A stretch of 64,000 bases of DNA from Microdochium bolleyi (taxonomy: Eukaryota > Ascomycota > Sordariomycetes > Xylariales > Microdochiaceae), in NCBI GenBank assembly GCA_001566295.1, contig KQ964261.1:434001-498000 (forward strand), given 5' to 3'. A program made the position numbers and the translations under genes. Each line of letters starts with the position of its first letter. Positions within the stretch are counted from its first letter, which is position 1. Of the stretch, positions 1-9,751 are shown one piece after another. The notes below the pieces were generated by a model, which was not told the origin of the DNA, made no database searches, and saw nothing but the letters and a program-made list of their open reading frames with translations.

Positions 1-96
1 AGGGCACGCACTGACACCGGCAGTCGTCGCCCACGGCATATCAAGACCTGCATCGCCCACCTCTCGCGTCCCCGCCCTGCCTGTTTCTTGGTACAG

Positions 97-653
97 TCAC
101 TCATCCAGGAAACATTCTCGCCCAGCCAGGCAACCACTTTTATGAAATGAACGGCATTGCTGCGCTCGTCACTGATCGAAGACTCCCCCGCCGCCTCACA
201 TCTTCGTCCTCTTCATCAACCGTGCACTCAACCAGATCCCTGCTGGCAGCGTCCATGTCGACCTCATCCATCAACTCCGACAGCAGCCTCCACACTGCTG
301 TCGACTGGGACACGGGCTTCCCAGACAGCTTCGCCGCTGTCACTACGTCCCGTCGCCACCCCGAGGCGAGAGTCGGCTCACTCGCCATCATCGAGGCCGA
401 CGACTTCGACCACCAGCACTCACTGGACCGCAAGAAAAACATCCTATTCATGAAGTACCGCCGCACAATCAGCCACGGCAAGATCAGACAGCTCGAGCCG
501 CTCGCAGAAAGCCCAGACGGCGACCTAGCCCAGACAGACGCCCACAGCGACGACACAGGCAGCATCCAGGACCGGCCAATCTCACCACAATCAACCTCCA
601 GCCGAGGCAAGTCAGACAAGCTACGGGGCATCTTCAAGTGGCGTGGCAACTAG
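97..653 (+). CDS. C-terminal exon of unidentified fungal protein (5' partial)
   Basis: The reading frame is open upstream of the first ATG (147) back to a good splice acceptor ending at 96 (pyrimidine-rich stretch, then TACAG), with a CTGAC branch-like site at 11-15. I therefore read this as the last exon of a gene whose 5' part lies outside the window. The exon encodes about 184 residues: a short ordered start (THPGNILAQPGNHFYEMNG), Ser/Thr-rich low complexity around residues 30-65, then a hydrophilic tail ending in a basic IFKWRGN, with stop TAG at 651. I do not recognise a domain. If translation began at the ATG at 147 the product would be 168 residues, but an overlapping ATG AAA TGA at 142-150 argues against that start. 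No function is proposed. Confidence 0.55.
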
Positions 654-3600
654 AGCCGCCATGTGCATCTCGAAGACCTCTCTCGACGCTACCTGAGCAG
701 ACTCTTGCTTCGCCCACGTAGGAGCGTCCCCTCGCAGACGCCGCAGGCGCTCGAGAACAAACGCTCCAGCGACCAGTCGCAGTAAGCGCTAACGACCATC
801 ACGACCATCATTTTTTTGTCCGGCATGGACCTCACAGCGTCACTCTTTTACACGGTCTCATTATCATTTTGGTGGATAGCAAGGAGTTATGGATTATCGG
901 TATGGGACAAAGGGCATTAGGGGCATTTCACGGAGTTCACTGGACGGATTGTATTTAGGGATCTGCAAAAGCGCATATTGCCGTTGCATGACTACACCTT
1001 GTGCTCAATGGACGAGAGCCATGAAGCTGGTGCATGCCGCGGATGAGCTCTAGCTAGCATGAATCACAAGGCATCATTACAACACATGCTGTATAGGAAC
1101 TTTTTTTCCATTATGAACCGTGGCCGGTGAAGAAGAGCGTCTTGTTGACTTACACCAGCAGATGCGGTGGAAGGGATAATTTCGAGGTGCTTGCCGTAGA
1201 ATGCCGCGCCTCGGAACCGGCCGCTCATGGGTGAGAGGTAATGTATAGGTCCGTTCTTTGTGCCGTTGCTGTTCTTTGTTCCGCCACTGTTCTTCCACTA
1301 CTCATTTCCTGTGTACGCTGCTTGATCTACGCACCCTCCCGACCTAAACCTCCTGAGTCCTGGTGTGTGTGAATGTTTGCTAGATTTCTACTTTGTCCCC
1401 TCGGGGCCTGAAGGAGGGGCCTTCTCCAGGCTCGTTGCTGTCCAACGTGCGCTGTTATACATGCTTTGACTTCGTAGACCCGTCTGATAGGCGGATCGTA
1501 GATGGGAGAGAAAGTCGTCTGACTGAGGAGCTGGAGTGACAACCACGAGGGAAGGAGTGCGTGCTCAGATGGGTGGATATACGGGGTATGACGACCTCAC
1601 TCTGAATCGGTGTGAATGTGTGTTTGTTTCAGCACACGCAACACGATGCTGTGAATGTGAGTGAGACATTTCACACAAGCCCGTGCCTGGATGTCGGGGT
1701 AGCTGACTCCTCCAGAAGACTTGAAAGTCTCCCAGCCTCCACGATAGACGAGTGCTCAACCTCTGCCCTGCGTTGGCGATGGCGAGGTAGGGTAGACGGC
1801 CACCAGCTGTTCACTTCGCTCGCGTGCGTGCCTGATGACGGACCTGGAAGTCCAAGCTGCGGCTCGCTGCCTGCACCTCACCTCCTCTTGTCGCATGGAT
1901 GGGAGAGGAGAGGTCGGCATGTGCCGTTTTGCGTCTTTGCTGATCACCATATATTTAGGATACCTTTCTAAATTTATGTATACATATATTGACAAACTCA
2001 CGCACCTTTCCTTTTCCTACCCGTGATCCGTGTCCCATGCGACTGAACTTGATCCTGCCGCGTGTACTCTACCCCTAGGCCGGGCGTGAGGGTTTATCCC
2101 AACTACGCCAACGTCATGTCTGCGAGGATCGAAAGCACAGAGCCTCCTTGGATATGTGCTGCCGCCAACAGGAGCCCAGGTTATCGATTTTTCACGCTGG
2201 ACTCTCATGCTCATAGCTCGCTGATGATCAAGGAGGCCGCCCCCTGTTCCGCAAAGCTATTCTTCGAAGTCGTGCTAGATCCTGGGAAATACCACCGCCA
2301 CCACCACCACCACCACCACAAACACGATGGCAAGGACGACTAGGGGGAGTCTCGGTGAAGAAAGACCGAAGAAGTCCCCCGTGAACGTCTAGCCCACTCG
2401 TCTCTAAGAATCCCCCGATTCCATGCCGAACAGAGTCCTGGTCTACTCGTCTCCAATGAGGTCCTTGAGACGGGCCAAGCGCTTTGATAGATGTCAAGAT
2501 ATATGTACATTAACTCCATGAATTCCATGAACGAGTTGAGCCGACCTCGTTCCCCCCTCTACCTGTACCGAATCGACTTGGTCAAGAGCTCGACTTATCG
2601 AATAGACATGTCCTCCGAGAGCGCCTCTTGCCCAGGAGAAGACACAGAACCGCCGAGGCTAGGCTGCTCGCGGTATCAAGTACATAGCGCGCGATTCTGC
2701 CAGGGGACAATATGTACGTTTACGAGTGCTTAATATTCCCAGGTTTGGAAAGGTCGTGAATCGTGTCAGTGTGTGTGCATACACAGCGGGACTGATACTC
2801 GTTGCTTGAGTTTGCGATCTCACAGCTGTATAGCTATAAAGATAACGCCGGGCTTGGGAACAAAAGCCGAGAACTGCTGAAGTGGGATGCATCATGCCAC
2901 GGAGCGAGATGGTCAAGATCAGAATGATATCCCGACTTGCACATCGCGGCGTCCTTCGACCGGTCTTGATTTCTTAAGTCCTTCGTATGCTGCCGGCGTA
3001 TATTGGGAACCGAGAGCACGGGGAAGCATTTCACGTCAGTCTGATACTTAGACAGGCCCTGAAACATCTGCACACAAACATGCTATCCATCGCCTTCGTC
3101 TCAATAAGACCATGTGGGCATTTCTGAAGTTACCATGACGATGCGATGCAGTGCAACATCTCGTTCTCGATTTGCAAGGAATGAACAGAGAGCCAGCCAC
3201 GTGCCTAGCACATGACAACTACGGCCGTACTCCTCTCAATTTTGTCGTGTTATTCACACAAACTTGGCCAGACTTCGTAGATTGTCAAGCAGTATTCAGA
3301 GCAGAGGTTGCCCATGCCGTCCGTGTTAGACCGCAGCGGCTGTATTGACCAGCTTGATGTGTTGCCTTGACAATCCCTGCCAGCACTCTGTAGAACATCG
3401 TCCACAAGCTGTCGGATCTGTTCATGAGAGCGGACGCAGGTGGAGAGCAGGGGCCGGCAACGGGAAGTAGTTCACGCTCAGACACTTGAAGATCATTGTG
3501 CCTAGTACTCCCTCCACAGTCACCATCGATGGGAGCATTGAAGTTGCCAACAAGAGTTCACCGCAGAGCGGCGAAGTTGCTCCGAGCGACACAAACGTCT

Positions 3601-5636
3601 CGGACGTTCCGCGAAGCTCGAGTCAGGCAACCGAGCCTCCGGCACCGACGCGTGAGCGGAGGATACGAGCGGCGGCAGCCACATTCCAGCAGTGCTCGAG
3701 AATCGCTTGCGGGGTAGCCTCCGCGCAGCGCGGGCGCGGACGCGGGAAGCGAGCGGCCCATCTAGATGGTACGGTAGCATGTCTCAACTGACTCAACATG
3801 GCGCGGCTTGACGCTTGGTCTCTGCAGCATGGATCATTAATCGAGGTTCGACGTGGGATCTGTCTTGTGGCGTTGTCGCTATTGAGCACGCATGTCTCTA
3901 GAGCTGCCTCCGGACGGCAGAACACATGGCGACTTTGGGTAGACGGACTTTATCGAGCTGCAGGGCTCTGCTGTAGATCAGACGACTGCGCGTTGACGCT
4001 GTTGTACATCCGTAGGCTCAATGGGGGCTCTGTGCCGATCCGGGGGCAGGTGCCCTGTGACCACCAAGCGCAGCAGAGCGGTTGCTTTCGAATCTTGGGA
4101 GGTACCAGCCAGATTGTTCTCGACCTGGCTTTGCCGACAGGCTGGGATGGGCTCGACACGAGGCGGGCTTCTTATTTGCAAGTTCTGGCTAGGAGGATGG
4201 AGGGACAACTGACTCGGTGCTGGATATCGTGTCCCTGTCCGGATCTCCGGCCATCGAGCAGGACTAGACGGGGGTCTTGACATGTGCACATGACTGCAAG
4301 GACGAGCGGTGGGCTGTCCTCGATAGCGTGTATGCAGGTGCAGGTGCAGATGCGAGATGCCTGTACCGGCAATGGGTGGGAGCTGGCAAGGATCATCACG
4401 ACCTGCTCCGATGGCCAAGGACTGTGCATGCATACTTTACCTTAGGCGGCAGAGCTAGCATGGTGGTGCTCGCACAGGCTGGCCGGCGAGGTCACATCAG
4501 GCTCTGGCCGTCGGGCTGCAGGTGAGCATGCGTGAGATGGTGTCTTATTCAGCTGTCGGCGCCCACATGGCTGAACTGCTGATGGCCGAGCAAAGCAGCG
4601 CGGGAGGGTCACGATTTGGAGAAGAGGACGCCGGCGGGAAGCCGTCGGGGGATGGACATTGGCTGGGCCCTGGCACGGCATTGTGCAGGTTATCGATAAC
4701 CCTGGCCTGCCGGATACCTTCTGCTTGTTGCAGATATGCGCCTGCGGTGTCTGACGATACGGAGACATAACTTACCCCAACAGCTTATCGCTGACGATGG
4801 CCCAGTGCCCGTGGCAGCGAGTCAGCCCGCTGTGGCGCCTCAACGTCACGGCCCACCGCCGTGGCACCAGCGTGGAGCTGCGGTCTTGGGGAAGGAGGTC
4901 CGCCCCTGTCGCCTGTGCGCTGCCCTCGTCCGGCCATTTCGCCATCCCGCTTTCGGAGCCCCTGCCACGCGCCTTCGTCATCGCCGCGGCTACCTGGCCA
5001 CGATGGCCACCATGTCGACACGACAGCAGAGCCATGCGATGATGCCCAAGGCCGGCAACCACGAGCCAGCGCCAGCGAGGCGGTCTGTCGCCCAGCAAGC
5101 CAGGCCCCCGTGATGAGCAACATGTCGGAGTGGGAGGCGGACCCTTTGTACATGCGTGCACATGCGTCGCAGGCACAGCACTCCAGCCTCCAACGGGCCA
5201 GGTTGGGCCCGACAGGTCCCGTGGCCATTCTGGCTGTTCCCGGGTGGAGCCGCCTGGACCCTGGGGCCTGGCTCGCCGCCTCCGCCTCTTCGCCTCGCCT
5301 CGCCGTCCGCTGCCGGCCTCGACGCTTGACGCTCGATGCGCCCGCCCGCCGAGGCGTTCAGGTTCGCAGTTGAGTTCGGAGCGAAGCCCCAGCCGCCCCA
5401 GTCGAGCAGTCATCTGCTCGTCAGCCCACTGACTTATCAACCGGCGTCATCGTCACACATGCCATCCGAGACGGCCTCTGCTGCCTCCGCTGCCTCTGCT
5501 GCCTCGGTCGCCCCGTCTGCTCCATCCAGTTCTCTATCCTTCCAGCCTCTTATCAAAACCACAAGCCGTCCCCCTTCGTGAGCCACCAGGCCCAAACACC
5601 TCTCCTTCCTGTTTTTGACTCATCTCACCACCCCAG
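654..5636. other. gene-poor stretch with no supported gene
   Basis: About 5 kb without an ORF that looks like a conserved protein. The longer ORFs here (160 codons at 3798, 222 codons on the minus strand at 4772-5440) overlap equally long frames on the other strand, contain no recognisable domain, and fit GC-rich non-coding DNA. A CCA-type simple repeat lies near 2291. From about 5440 the plus strand becomes pyrimidine-rich, as is typical of fungal promoters and leaders, and probably belongs to the AN1 gene downstream. Confidence 0.5.
2291..2319. repeat. short (CCA)n tract
   Basis: An imperfect run of CCA/CAC triplets, about nine units with one CCG interruption, in otherwise unremarkable intergenic sequence. 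It is a simple trinucleotide repeat with no evident function. Confidence 0.8.
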
Positions 5637-5938
5637 GTATGTACGTTCCTCTACCGGTCCGACCACTTGGACCATCGATGCCCCCTTCCCACCCCTGCTC
5701 CTCTGCGGTTGGAGATGCCGTCGTGGTCCAGCCCACCGCCGCCTCCTTGGCCGGTGCGCTGGCTGCAATGCCAACAAACACCGTCCGTGTTCCTTTGCCC
5801 TCAGGCAGGCGCTCGGCTGTTTCTAGTTCGCCCTGCATAACGCCAGGCCCCAGGCTCGTCATCTCCGCCTTGTCCTTCGTCCTTCCATAAATATCGGTCA
5901 TCGCCTGCTACTTCAGTCAACTGACTTCCTCCCTTTAG
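5637..5938 (+). other. possible 5' UTR intron of the AN1 gene
   Basis: GTATGT at 5637 directly after a pyrimidine-rich CCCCAG, and an acceptor CCCTTTAG ending at 5938 preceded by CTGAC, make a plausible 302-nt intron in the leader of the AN1 zinc-finger gene. This rests on splice signals alone: there is no coding frame to support it, and the transcription start is unknown. Confidence 0.25.
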
Positions 5939-6146
5939 TTCCTGCTAGCACCTTCCGTCCACGCAACCACCTCCACGAGCCGATCACCTTTGGGTTTTGC
6001 CGCCCCCTCCGGCCGACATCGCACCCCTTGTCAGTGATCAGCACACGACTGCGTCTCTCAACCCGCAGGCATCCGATTCATTCCTCGAATCCACGGTTTC
6101 TTCACAACCACCACAACAAAACAACCCACCTTACAAATTCTACACC

Positions 6147-6536
6147 ATGGCCCCCAAGAAGCCCAGATGCACCTTCAAGGAGTGCAGCTCCGCAGCCCAG
6201 CGCATTGTTGGTGACTGCGGCTTCTGCGACGGACACTACTGTGCGAAACACCGCCTGCTGGAGGACCACAAGTGCACAGGTCTCGAAGACGTAAGTGATT
6301 CTGCATCTTTGAACACAGACAGGCAGTGGTGGCTCGTCGGTCTGGCCGAATGTCTGTCTGCAGAAGACCTGGCCCCTGGTTTCGATGTGGCAGCGTGCTG
6401 CACTGCGCTGTGCTCTCGCTGAAGTTAGACGTCTGACTAACATCTGAAACCACCATGATAGTGCAAGAAGGAGTCACATCAGCGCAACGCCGCCCAGCTC
6501 GAGGCCGAGAGGACGCACGTTATCCGCGGAGTATAG
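6147..6536 (+). CDS. small AN1-type zinc finger protein
   Basis: Two exons, 6147-6290 and 6462-6536, give a 72-residue protein. The intron (6291-6461) has donor GTAAGT, a GACTAAC branch site and acceptor ATAG, and it joins codons in phase 0. Nearly the whole protein is one AN1 finger with the full ligand set: C-x4-C-x10-C-x2-C-x4-C-x2-H-x5-H-x-C, starting at CTFKEC. A conserved-looking tail follows (CKKESHQRNAAQLE...). The ATG has a good context (CACCATGG). AN1 proteins bind ubiquitin, Cdc48 or the proteasome, often under proteotoxic or arsenite stress; the yeast relatives are TMC1 and CUZ1. This one carries the finger alone, so its partner cannot be told from sequence. The fold is certain; the physiological role is inferred only from the family. 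Confidence 0.9.
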
Positions 6537-7264
6537 AGCACCAGCACTCGATCAACCCAGGCTGCTCTCGAAGAAGCATGTCGACGCGACATGCCGTCAC
6601 CTGCGACGGTGCAGATCCACCTCGGCGAAGCCTGCATCAGCCTGAGACTTCTGGTTACGCACGTCGTTCCAGCCGACCTTTGCGCCACCGGACGATTGTC
6701 TGAGCGTTTGTTTTCAGCCAACATCGGTCGTGCACGTCACCTCATCATTCCGGGGAAACGACGGCAGCGCTGCACCCTGTACATATACACCCGCAGTGTC
6801 TGTTCCATAATGCACACTTCAGGGCCACGTCTCATCGCACGGCAACATCCCACATTAGCCGATGCGCAACTCTTCCCCAATATCCACCAAGACTTACCGG
6901 CTTGGGGACACTACAATAGCCCGATTCGAATACGTAACAGACGAATCGTGTCTACAGCCTGTCCAGATCTCTTTTACGGTCTGACAAATCACAACGAAGC
7001 GCTCGGCGCAGTGCCTTCACCTGTACATATCAACCACATTCTATCTACAATGAAGAACATACAAACAACCAACTCCAAACAGCTTGTCTAGATTCGTGAT
7101 CCGACCCGCATGTGCACTGGCTGTCGCAGAGCCCATTTGCGACTCGCTTTGCCTGCCTCGAACTTCGCATGGCCAGTGATATTTGTAAACTGTCCCTGAT
7201 GCACTTCTTGTGCACAGGATTAAAACGTGGTGATCGAACTTGGTTCCCCACCACGGTATATTAT
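6537..7264. other. convergent 3' flanks of AN1 and endonuclease III genes
   Basis: The two genes point at each other across about 730 bp. The sequence is less GC-rich than the flanking coding DNA and contains several TGTACAT-like motifs. I see no gene and no defined fungal polyadenylation consensus that I would commit to. Confidence 0.5.
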
Positions 7265-9028
7265 CTATAATGTGTCTTCCACCTTGATCTCGACCTCCGG
7301 CGCCTCTGCCTCCTCCCTCTTGACGGTCCCCCTCTCGTCCTCGATCTTCGTCCCGGGCGTTGCGATCCCCTCCGCCGGATCCGGTGACCCGGCCGCCTCG
7401 CGCTTCATGATAAACGGTGTCTCGTCGCTCTTGATATCCACCATTTCCCCAGCGGCCGCCACCTCTGCCTCCTCTTCTTTCTTCACGCCTCCACTACTAG
7501 CCCTCCTTGCAGCATTGATCTTGCCCCGATCCGCCGCTCTGCACAAGCCCGCCAGCCCGATCGCGCAGTCCCCGCACCTCTTGGTGACGGGCCCGCAGAC
7601 CGTCTGCCCCAGCCCGACGAGCAGCCAGTTGATGTCGCGCCACTTGTCCCGCGGCAGCCACGACTCCAGGGCTTTCCGCGTGTCCTCTGGCGTCTTTGTC
7701 GGCTTCCGCCCGCCGCTGCTGGTCCACCCCCACATGTTGCTGATGCGGTGGACGTGGACGTCCACCCCGATCCCCTCGGTCCGCCCCCACGCCGCGCTGA
7801 GGCAGAGGTGCGCCATCTTGGGCCCCACGCCGGGCAGCGAGACCAGGCCCGCAAAGGTATCTGGGATCTCCCCTCCCCACGTGTCGCGGATGATGAGCGC
7901 CGCGGCCTTGATGTACTTGGTCTTGTTGTTGTGGAACCCCACGGCCCAGATCAGGTTGTTGAGTGTGTCCGGGTCGACGGCGAGGATGTTCTCGAGGTTC
8001 AGACCCGGGGTTGGGGGTTGGTATCCTGCTGGTGGTGGTGGTGGTGGTTCTGTCGAGGCTGATGGGGCGGCGGCGGCGGCGGCGGCGGTGGGGAGCTCGG
8101 TCTGCAGCCGCCGCATGGCCACCGCGTTGGTCGTGTCCTTTGTCTGCGAGGACAGCATGAGCGCGATGAGCGTCTGGAAGCGCTGGTCGCGGGGCGAGTC
8201 CGTGGCGAGGGCCAGGCGCTCGCAGCCCATCGTGTCCACGGCCGCGTTCGCCGCGGGGGATCCGGGCGTGGTGCGCATCGTGACGAGTGTGTCCCAGACT
8301 TCCTGCCAGTTGGAGGGGGGCTTGATCTTGGTCGTTGTGGTTGTGGACGCGTCCTCGGGTGAGGCTGGAGAAGAGGCGATGGTAGCAGTGGCGCGCTTGC
8401 GCTCGCGCTTGAGTCTGCGGATCGGGAGGCCAGGTTTGGTGTCGCTGTCGGAGGGCGCAAAGGCATCGTCGTTGTCGTCGTCATTGTGTTCGTGCTTGAT
8501 GACCGGGCCTGTCGATACGTCGTTGTCGTCGTCGTCGAGGCCTTCCTTCTTCTTCACAGCGCCACGCGTGCTTCGTATCCGAGCTGCGGTTTTCACAACT
8601 GTTGCTGTCGTCGTTGTTTCCGCAATGCTTGTGGCTGCCATGCGCCTGCGCTTCCTGGACGTCCCCGTGATCTGATCCAGGTCTGGTATTACGTCCTCAA
8701 TGTCTGGCGTCGCTGTCGCTGTCCTCGCCGTGGAGGTTGGCGTGGTGGTGGTTTCCGCGCGCTTGCCGTTCGCCCGCCGCGATGAGCGAGGGGAGTCGTC
8801 CGCCGAGTCCGGCGTCGACGTTGCCATAGTCGCCGTTGTCGTAGCGGTCGCACCGCTGCCACTGTAGGCAAACCGCGCTAGCGCGGCAGATCGCGAGCTC
8901 CGCCTCAGCTCCGGCTGCTGCTGTGGTTGCGCCCCAGCAGCGGCGGAGGCCACTGCCGCTGTCGGCAAGGCTGCACCGCCACTGCGGAAGACCCTACTGG
9001 CGTCTTGTGATACCCGCGACGTCCTCAT
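7265..9028 (-). CDS. NTH1: endonuclease III-type DNA glycosylase/AP lyase
   Basis: An intronless frame of 587 residues from ATG at 9028. Residues 236-505 form the HhH-GPD glycosylase: the helix-hairpin-helix LPGVGPKMA carries the catalytic lysine K404, followed by the catalytic aspartate D423 in VDVHVHR. A 4Fe-4S cluster motif has C478, C485, C488 and C496. The enzyme excises oxidised pyrimidines and cuts the abasic site in base excision repair, in nucleus and mitochondria. It is long for the family because of a 235-residue disordered N-terminus (Ala/Thr-rich with basic patches such as RKRRR near 125) and a low-complexity Ala/Pro insert at 314-341. The last cysteine spacing is x7, against x5 in the E. 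coli enzyme. N- and C-terminal arms contain several psi-K-x-E/D motifs (see findings). Identity is clear; localisation is inferred. Confidence 0.93.
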   Translation of the reverse strand: MRTSRVSQDASRVFRSGGAALPTAAVASAAAGAQPQQQPELRRSSRSAALARFAYSGSGATATTTATMATSTPDSADDSPRSSRRANGKRAETTTTPTSTARTATATPDIEDVIPDLDQITGTSRKRRRMAATSIAETTTTATVVKTAARIRSTRGAVKKKEGLDDDDNDVSTGPVIKHEHNDDDNDDAFAPSDSDTKPGLPIRRLKRERKRATATIASSPASPEDASTTTTTKIKPPSNWQEVWDTLVTMRTTPGSPAANAAVDTMGCERLALATDSPRDQRFQTLIALMLSSQTKDTTNAVAMRRLQTELPTAAAAAAAPSASTEPPPPPPAGYQPPTPGLNLENILAVDPDTLNNLIWAVGFHNNKTKYIKAAALIIRDTWGGEIPDTFAGLVSLPGVGPKMAHLCLSAAWGRTEGIGVDVHVHRISNMWGWTSSGGRKPTKTPEDTRKALESWLPRDKWRDINWLLVGLGQTVCGPVTKRCGDCAIGLAGLCRAADRGKINAARRASSGGVKKEEEAEVAAAGEMVDIKSDETPFIMKREAAGSPDPAEGIATPGTKIEDERGTVKREEAEAPEVEIKVEDTL

Positions 9029-9751
9029 TGCGCGTAATGGCGTGTATGCTTCCCCACTGAGGTGTACGCTGCGGGACGGACCGCTCGGCGTATCGCGCGT
9101 GCTCCCAGCCTTTCCCCGGTGCGCGGATGGGAGCTGTTTCGACTGTCGAACAACCGTGAGTGAGGTCCTGCTGCTAGTGATCCATCTGGTGCTCGCGCAT
9201 CCGCTCGGTGTGTCTGTGTGTGAGGACGAAAAAGAAAAAGAAAGCTGCCAGGACGGACGTCTCTTGTTACTTCAGGGACCAGGACAGCGTTAGTCCGGGA
9301 AAGTTTAAGGACCCCTGCAGCTAGGTACTGCGGCATCCCTGAGCTGGGGATGCCGCCCCACCCTCGGAGGATCGAGTGGGCTTCTGGGGATGAGTGGAGG
9401 CGGCCGGGACGACCTCGCTGACTTGCGCTGAAAAGAATAGATATATGCCCAAATCACGGTCTCTCGATGATCATGAGTGCTCGGAAAAGGTCTCTGATTA
9501 CATTGATAGTGAACAAAGGACGTCTAAGACTACTCCATGTCCGTCTAAAGCCGGCAAATACCATTAGTTGTATGGTAACCCAGCGAAAATAAAACACCGC
9601 CATCAACGCCTGCTCGTGACTGGCACTACTGTCGCCAAGTCCAAGAAATCCCAAGTCTTATACAAAAGAAAAGGCCATGTTTTCGAAAACAAAAAGATAC
9701 CGTGGTACGCCAGCCAAGACTCAAAACTTCTAAAAAGCCAACAATGCATCC
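9029..9751. other. intergenic: promoter of the glycosylase gene and 3' flank of the lipase gene
   Basis: Both flanking genes run on the minus strand, so this 723-bp interval holds the glycosylase promoter and the lipase 3' UTR. A perfect 10-bp inverted repeat lies at 9330-9356. The part near 9440-9740 is AT-richer, as expected for a 3' UTR. No gene is seen. Confidence 0.5.
9330..9356. repeat. perfect 10-bp inverted repeat (hairpin)
   Basis: GCGGCATCCC (9330-9339) is exactly mirrored by GGGATGCCGC (9347-9356) across a 7-nt loop. It lies about 300 bp upstream of the NTH1-like start codon. The GC-rich stem would be stable in single strands. Whether it is a protein-binding site or chance is unknown. 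Confidence 0.7.

Noticed and set aside
142..150. Mini-uORF ATG AAA TGA overlapping the ATG at 147
   Set aside because: The surrounding frame is open back to a splice acceptor at 96, so this is probably internal exon sequence and not a leader.
3798..4280. 160-codon plus-strand ORF with ATG start
   Set aside because: It overlaps a 151-codon frame on the other strand, has no domain, and its composition is that of random GC-rich DNA.
4772..5440. 222-codon minus-strand ORF and a 170-codon plus-strand ORF over the same DNA
   Set aside because: Long open frames on both strands simultaneously reflect GC bias; the Arg/Gly/Pro-rich translations look like shadows of each other.
7227..8675. 482-codon plus-strand ORF
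   Set aside because: It is the antisense of the NTH1-like gene and mirrors its low-complexity codons.
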